A stretch of DNA of 64,000 nucleotides. Origin: Pandoraea terrae. Its GTDB lineage: Bacteria > Pseudomonadota > Gammaproteobacteria > Burkholderiales > Burkholderiaceae. The DNA lies in contig NZ_CABPRZ010000017.1 in assembly GCF_902459695.1 (NCBI RefSeq), positions 62,001-126,000 of the forward strand, in the 5' to 3' direction. Positions 59,248-64,000 of this stretch are shown in pieces. Each line of letters begins with the position of its first letter. Positions within the stretch are counted from its first letter, which is position 1. The notes under the pieces were generated by a model. It searched no databases. It was given only the letters and a program-made list of their open reading frames with translations, and was not told the origin of the DNA. The translations under genes and the position numbers were made by a program.

Positions 59248-59407
59248 CTGGGTCTCCATGACGGTTGAATCAAGTGTTGTGCGGATTATTCTGCACCAGG
59301 AACGCCCCCCGAACCTGGTAAATCAGCAAGGCGCGCATTATACGTGGGGTAAATACCCACCTTTCCCACCGTATGAGAGCGCCCCCATACGCGCCGGAAG
59401 GCGCCGT

Positions 59408-60922
59408 TTACACGTAACCGAATGGCGTGGCCGGGTTGGCGGCCGTCTCGACCCAGACGCTCTTCGTCTGCGTGTATTCGTACAGGGCCTCGACACCGCT
59501 CGATCGGCCGTAGCCGCTGTGGTTGTAGCCGCCGAACGGCGATGCAACGTTGATCGTCTTGTAGCCGTTGATCCAGAACGTGCCGGCGTTGACTTGCGCG
59601 GCCACACGATGCGCACGCGCGACATCCTGCGTCCACACGGCGCCAGCCAGGCCGAACTCGCTATCGTTCGCGATGGCAAGCGCCTCCTCCTCCGTATCGA
59701 ACGGAATCGCCGCCACCACCGGACCGAAAATTTCAGTACGGGCCACACCCATCTCGTTGGTCACGTCGGCGAGCACCGTGGGCCGCACGAAAAATCCGGC
59801 CTCGCTGCGCGTCTGCGAACCGGCCGCCAGGCGCGCGCCGCCGCTCACTCCCGCGTCGATCATGTTCATGACGTGCTGGTACTGAGTGCGATTGCAGATC
59901 GGGCCGACTTCCGTGGCGTCGTCGAGCGGATCGCCGACGCGGATCTTTTCCGCGCCGCGCGCCAGCATGTCGATCATGTCGTCATAGACACTGCGATGCA
60001 CGAGCAGGCGCGACCCGGCCACGCAGCTCTGACCCGCGCTCGAGAAAATTGCGGCTTGCGCGCCAAGGCAGGCACGCTTGAGGTCGGCGTCGCCGAACAC
60101 GATGTTGGCGGATTTGCCGCCCAGTTCAAGCACACTCGGCAGCAGGCGTTGTGCCGCCGCGCCGGCGATCTTGCTGCCGGTGGCCGGCGAGCCGACGAAC
60201 ACGACCTTCTTGATGACCGGGTGCGAAAGCGCCGCCTGGCCTGTCGTATGACCGAAGCCCGCGAGCACATTGATCAGGCCCTTCGGCAAGCCCGCGTCCT
60301 CGGCGAGCCTGGCAACGACGAGGGAGCTGGCCGGCGTCAGTTCCGACGGCTTGAGCAGCACGCCGTTGCCCATCGAAATCGCCGGCGCGAGCTGCCAGCC
60401 ACAGGTGAACACGGGCGCGTTCCACGGCGTGATCTGCAGCACCACGCCCATCGCTTCGCGGCGCGTGTAGTTCAGGTGCGAACTCGGCACCGGAATGACG
60501 TCACCGAAGAACTTGTCCGTCCAGCCCGCGTAATACTCGAACATTTCCGCGACCTTGCCGACCTCGCCGCGGCAGTCGCGGATCGGCTTGCCCGCACCGA
60601 TCGATTCGAGACGCGCCAGCGCTTCAGCGTTCTCGCGAATCCTGGCGCCGATGGCGTGCATGACGCGGCCGCGCGCGGCGTGCGTCATCCCCCACCACGA
60701 CTTCTGCGCCGCATGTGCAGCGGCTGCAGCCCGCGCCACGATATCGGCGCCCGCGTCGCGGTAGCTCAGCACGGTCTGACCCGTGGCCGGGTTTACCAGA
60801 TCGATGGACGCCTCGCCCGTGCCGGCGACGAGTTCACCGCCGACGTACGAGCCGATCGTGGTGGCGTCGGGAAAGAAATGGGCGAAGGCGTTCAGGAACG
60901 CGGTGCCATTGGCTTGTGACAT
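59408..60922 (-). CDS. NAD(P)-dependent aldehyde dehydrogenase
   Basis: 504 residues. Catalytic Glu in LELGGKSANIVF and Cys in SAGQSCVAGSRLLV; PWNAPVFTCGWQLAPAI and NPATGQTVLSYRDAG are typical of the broad betaine/phenylacetaldehyde/semialdehyde dehydrogenase group. GGAG precedes ATG 60922. Downstream of a 3-hydroxyacid dehydrogenase gene, so a semialdehyde made by that enzyme is the likely substrate. Confidence 0.9.
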   Translation of the reverse strand: MSQANGTAFLNAFAHFFPDATTIGSYVGGELVAGTGEASIDLVNPATGQTVLSYRDAGADIVARAAAAAHAAQKSWWGMTHAARGRVMHAIGARIRENAEALARLESIGAGKPIRDCRGEVGKVAEMFEYYAGWTDKFFGDVIPVPSSHLNYTRREAMGVVLQITPWNAPVFTCGWQLAPAISMGNGVLLKPSELTPASSLVVARLAEDAGLPKGLINVLAGFGHTTGQAALSHPVIKKVVFVGSPATGSKIAGAAAQRLLPSVLELGGKSANIVFGDADLKRACLGAQAAIFSSAGQSCVAGSRLLVHRSVYDDMIDMLARGAEKIRVGDPLDDATEVGPICNRTQYQHVMNMIDAGVSGGARLAAGSQTRSEAGFFVRPTVLADVTNEMGVARTEIFGPVVAAIPFDTEEEALAIANDSEFGLAGAVWTQDVARAHRVAAQVNAGTFWINGYKTINVASPFGGYNHSGYGRSSGVEALYEYTQTKSVWVETAANPATPFGYV

Positions 60923-60972
60923 GTTTCGTTTCTCCTGCGGCAAATGCAAAATTCCGATAGGGCCTGTTCACG

Positions 60973-61854
60973 CTAAGCCTTGCGGCCCTCGATGAACTGG
61001 ACGATACGGTTGAAGTCTTCGTCGTCGGCGACCGACTCGGCCGAGGCGGCCCATAGGCGTCCGGCTTGCGCTGAAAACGGTGCGGTCGCCAGCGTGCCGG
61101 TGGCCTCGGCCAGGTTCATGGCCAGCCGCACGTCCTTGCGCATCAGTTTCATCGTGAATCCGGAATCGAAGGCGTCGTTGAGAATCCACGTCGGATAGTT
61201 GGTCTGCGTCACGCCGCTGCGGCCGGAACCGGCATTGACGCCTTCAAGCACGCGGGCCGGCGACACCCCCGCCGCCTCGGCAAGACGCATGGCTTCTCCC
61301 GCGATCAACAGGTGCGAAGCGCACATCAGATTGTTGATGAGCTTCGTGACATGCCCCGCGCCTACGTCGCCGATATGCACGCGCTTGGCCGACATCGCCG
61401 CCAGCACGGGTTCGGCGCGCGCGACGTCCTCGGCGCTGCCGCCCAGCACCATCGTGAGCGCACCGTTCAATGCCCCCTTCGGGCCGCCCGATACTGGGGC
61501 GTCGATCAGGGCGATGCCCGCTTCGTCCAGTTGCGCTGCAAGCTTGCGCGTGCTGGCCGGGTCGGCCGTCGACGTATCGATGACAAGCAATCCGCGCCGG
61601 CCGTTCGCCGCAATGCCATCCGCCCCGTTCACGACCGCCTCGACCACCTGCGAGGTCGGCAGCGACAGCACAAGCGCGTCAACCTCCTTCGCCAGGGCCG
61701 CGACCGACGTGCGAATGCCGATTCCCGCCTCGGCGAGTGTTCGGGCGGCGGCCGGCGAAGGATCGTAGCCGAGCACCGTGAAGCCGCCGCGCTGCAACGA
61801 CAGCGCCATGCCGCGCCCCATATTGCCCAGACCGACCACGCCGATGATTTTCAT
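60973..61854 (-). CDS. 3-hydroxyisobutyrate dehydrogenase family oxidoreductase
   Basis: 293 residues. N-terminal Rossmann motif GVVGLGNMGRGMALSL, substrate loop LIDAPVSGGPKGALNGALTM with the conserved GG, catalytic Lys in GAGHVTKLINNLM. The family oxidises beta-hydroxyacids to semialdehydes (3-hydroxyisobutyrate, tartronate semialdehyde, related). ATG 61854 follows GGGAG. First gene of the three-gene run; LysR gene divergent. Confidence 0.9.
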   Translation of the reverse strand: MKIIGVVGLGNMGRGMALSLQRGGFTVLGYDPSPAAARTLAEAGIGIRTSVAALAKEVDALVLSLPTSQVVEAVVNGADGIAANGRRGLLVIDTSTADPASTRKLAAQLDEAGIALIDAPVSGGPKGALNGALTMVLGGSAEDVARAEPVLAAMSAKRVHIGDVGAGHVTKLINNLMCASHLLIAGEAMRLAEAAGVSPARVLEGVNAGSGRSGVTQTNYPTWILNDAFDSGFTMKLMRKDVRLAMNLAEATGTLATAPFSAQAGRLWAASAESVADDEDFNRIVQFIEGRKA

Positions 61855-62081
61855 GATGACTCCCGTTGACTTCGAATCCAAAAATATCGTCCGTCAGAGA
61901 CCGCACGCCGCCTGGGTTCGCGCGTGCCCCAAGGGCCGATCCGTACGCAATGGAGTGTGAAAGGAAAAAATTCTGCGCTCAATGACAACGGTTCATGATA
62001 TTTGTTCTAATAATTAGTCTTTATCAGGCGCTCCCGCGCTGCAGACCGTTTTTTCCTTCCCGATGCCATCCTGTGCCACCC

Positions 62082-63002
62082 ATGTCGCCCGAAATCCACG
62101 AAAGCCGCCTGCGTTATCTGTTTGAAGCCGTGCAATGCGGCACGATCCGGGCAGCGGCAGACCGGCTCGACATCGCACCGTCGGCAGTCAGCCGCCAGAT
62201 TGCCCTGCTCGAAGCGGAATTGGCGCTGCCGCTTATTGAGCGCCATAAGCGGGGCGTGTACCTGACACAAGCCGGCCGGTTGCTCATCGAGTACTACCGC
62301 GAGCAACGCGCGCACCAACAGGACTTGCTGGCCAAGCTCCAGGAAGTCAGGGGGTTGCGCCGCGGCCACATTCGGCTCGCGTTGGGCGAGGGTTTCGTCA
62401 GCGACCTGATGGGCGCGCCGCTGCAGTCCTTCTGCCAGCGCTATCCCGACATCGCGCTGACGCTCGACCTCGCCGGCACCAACGAAGTCGTGCGGCAGGT
62501 GGCGGAGGACGACGCCGACATTGGGCTCGTCTACCATCCTCCCGCGGAGCCGAAGATCGTCTCCCGCGCGCAGGTCCAGCAACCGCTTCATGTGATCGTC
62601 GCCCCAGGCTCCCCGCTTCTGACGCGCCCGGCGCCGCTCACGTTCGCTGCCCTCGAAGGTGTGCCCCTGGCACTCATGCACGGCGCATACGGCACGCGTC
62701 AATTGATGGAAATGGCGGAGTTTTCCGAGAAGCTGAGGCTCGCACCGACGGTTACGACCAATTCGATCTCGGTACTCAAGCACTTTGTGCGGGCCGGGCT
62801 GGGCGCGACGTTCCTGCCCGCCTTCGCCATCTCGCAGGAAATCGAAGCGAAGCAATTGTTCGCCATCCCAATCGATCATCCGCTGCTCGCGAGCGCGGAA
62901 GCGCACTTGATCACGCGGGTCGGGCGCCGCTTGTCCGGGGCAGCAAACCGCCTGCTGACCCATCTCGCCAATCGCATGGAAGCCTTCGGCGCACGGTCCT
63001 GA
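62082..63002 (+). CDS. LysR-family transcriptional regulator
   Basis: 306 residues. HTH: ESRLRYLFEAVQCGTIRAAA, then IAPSAVSRQIALLEAEL. Divergent from the hydroxyacid/aldehyde dehydrogenase operon with about 230 bases between, so it probably controls that operon. The open frame begins at 61995, but ATG 62082 gives the standard LysR N-terminus. Confidence 0.88.
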   Translation: MSPEIHESRLRYLFEAVQCGTIRAAADRLDIAPSAVSRQIALLEAELALPLIERHKRGVYLTQAGRLLIEYYREQRAHQQDLLAKLQEVRGLRRGHIRLALGEGFVSDLMGAPLQSFCQRYPDIALTLDLAGTNEVVRQVAEDDADIGLVYHPPAEPKIVSRAQVQQPLHVIVAPGSPLLTRPAPLTFAALEGVPLALMHGAYGTRQLMEMAEFSEKLRLAPTVTTNSISVLKHFVRAGLGATFLPAFAISQEIEAKQLFAIPIDHPLLASAEAHLITRVGRRLSGAANRLLTHLANRMEAFGARS

Positions 63003-63173
63003 GCCAACAATGGCGCGGGTCTGGGAGTATGGTTGCTCTTACGCAACAAACCGCCGCCCTAGCAGTTGCCCGATGTTACCGCTGGTCGATTTCAGGTATA
63101 AAGAAGCCATCCGGGCGCGGCTGACTGGCGGCGCACCGCCGAGTTTTTTGGCCAACGAACGTTTTCAGACGCC

Positions 63174-64000
63174 ATGAAGAAAAAGATCGTTGCGGCAACA
63201 TTGTTGTGCGGTGTGGGTGCGCTTGCGAACGCGCAAACGAGCATGCAGTTGTATGGGCGGCTCGACGGCGGCCTCGAATACATGAACAACCTGTCGACGC
63301 CCGACGGCGGTACCGCCTCCCGGTGGCGCGCGCAGGGCGGCGATTACGGCACAAGCCTGTTCGGCCTGCGCGGCTATGAAGACCTGGGGCGCGGACTGCA
63401 TGCGGTGTTCAACCTCGAAGCCGGCTTTCAGCTAATGAACGGCACGAACAACAACGGCAACGGCTCACTGTTCAATCGCCGCGCACTGGTCGGCTTCGCC
63501 TCGAACCAGTGGGGCACATTCACGATGGGCCGCAATCTGTTCATCAGCAATGGCGTGTGGGATTTCGATCCGTTCCAGCAACAGGGGTTTTCGTCGGCAT
63601 CGCTGGTGCGCGGACGCAATTGGCCGCAGGCGAGCAATACGCTCAACTACCAGAGCCCGAATATCTACGGTTTGGATTTTGCAGGCCAGTATGCCCTGTC
63701 GAACGTCGCCGGCCAGTTCAACAACGGCCGGGCTGCCGGCGCACAGGTCACATACACGCACGAACGGTTCCAGTTGCGCGCCATGTACGACGAGATCCGC
63801 GACGCCAATGGCCGCTTCAGCGACATCTTCTCCTCGTCGCGGGAATACTTCGCCGGCGCGAACATCTTCCTCAACCGCTTCACGTTCCAGCTGGCCTATA
63901 CGCACATGTCTGCGCCTGACGCACCGGTGCCGGAATTGGCGACGAAGGCCGATCATTATTGGGTCGGGTTGAAGTATCAGGCCACGCCGGTGTGGGCACT
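63174..64000 (+). CDS. Gram-negative general porin, N-terminal part
   Basis: At least 275 residues, truncated by the window edge. Signal peptide KKKIVAATLLCGVGALANA, then the classic betaproteobacterial porin opening QTSMQLYGRLDGGLEYMNN and GLRGYEDLGRGLHAVFNLE. Beta-barrel for passive diffusion of small solutes. No other gene between it and the LysR. Confidence 0.93.
   Translation, partial: MKKKIVAATLLCGVGALANAQTSMQLYGRLDGGLEYMNNLSTPDGGTASRWRAQGGDYGTSLFGLRGYEDLGRGLHAVFNLEAGFQLMNGTNNNGNGSLFNRRALVGFASNQWGTFTMGRNLFISNGVWDFDPFQQQGFSSASLVRGRNWPQASNTLNYQSPNIYGLDFAGQYALSNVAGQFNNGRAAGAQVTYTHERFQLRAMYDEIRDANGRFSDIFSSSREYFAGANIFLNRFTFQLAYTHMSAPDAPVPELATKADHYWVGLKYQATPVWA

Overview
The window is high-GC, densely packed bacterial chromosome. 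It reads as a betaproteobacterium of the family Burkholderiaceae, most likely Pandoraea or a near relative. This is inferred from gene content and order (guaD beside an NCS2 permease, a LamB-type porin beside zwf/pgi, a pyrB with an N-terminal extension, a 3-hydroxyanthranilate meta-cleavage operon, Gram-negative porins); no search was run. There is no CRISPR array, no rRNA and no recognisable insertion sequence. One tRNA (Thr, anticodon CGT) is present.

Layout. 1-3.5 kb: purine salvage (tail of an adenosine/adenine deaminase, NCS2 purine permease, guanine deaminase) closed by a good intrinsic terminator. 3.5-4.3 kb: a yybP-ykoY (Mn2+) riboswitch in front of a TMEM165/GDT1-type cation exporter. 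4.5-7.8 kb: an accessory patch with a type VI secretion PAAR protein, a candidate effector, a candidate membrane-anchored immunity protein, an orphan copy of the effector's C-terminal tail, then a structured RNA resembling phage C4/P4-CI antisense RNA ahead of a 96-residue protein. 8-14.8 kb: DUF4136 lipoprotein, pepN, metE and the divergent regulator metR. 14.9-25.4 kb: a minus-strand sugar locus (ROK regulator, ABC ATPase, permease, binding protein, pgi, PfkB kinase, LamB porin, zwf) that would carry a hexose such as fructose from the medium to 6-phosphogluconolactone. 25.6-28.6 kb: a decayed MFS transporter and an aconitase-family hydro-lyase with the swivel domain first. 28.9-29.4 kb: two overlapping small genes of unknown function.

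29.5-37.5 kb: LysR regulator, pyrB, fbp, tRNA-Thr, an EF-P paralogue with an altered tip loop, two conserved small proteins, hmp with an NsrR-like operator, and a calcineurin-like phosphodiesterase. 37.6-42.4 kb: an ABC importer (binding protein, two permeases, ATPase) under a LacI regulator, running into the phosphodiesterase gene. 42.6-43.9 kb: a LolA-like exported protein and an SRPBCC protein.

44.1-55.1 kb: the richest metabolic block. Six genes turn 3-hydroxyanthranilate into 2-aminomuconate and on to 2-oxopent-4-enoate and its hydrated product. They are followed, on the same strand, by a Liv-type ABC importer whose gene set encloses a kynurenine-formamidase-like hydrolase, suggesting uptake and breakdown of a tryptophan/kynurenine-type aromatic. 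55-57 kb: a short HTH protein and a TetR-LysR pair. 57.5-63 kb: a glycine-zipper lipoprotein, a DUF3100 membrane protein, and an aldehyde dehydrogenase/3-hydroxyisobutyrate-dehydrogenase-like pair with a divergent LysR regulator. The window ends inside a Gram-negative general porin.
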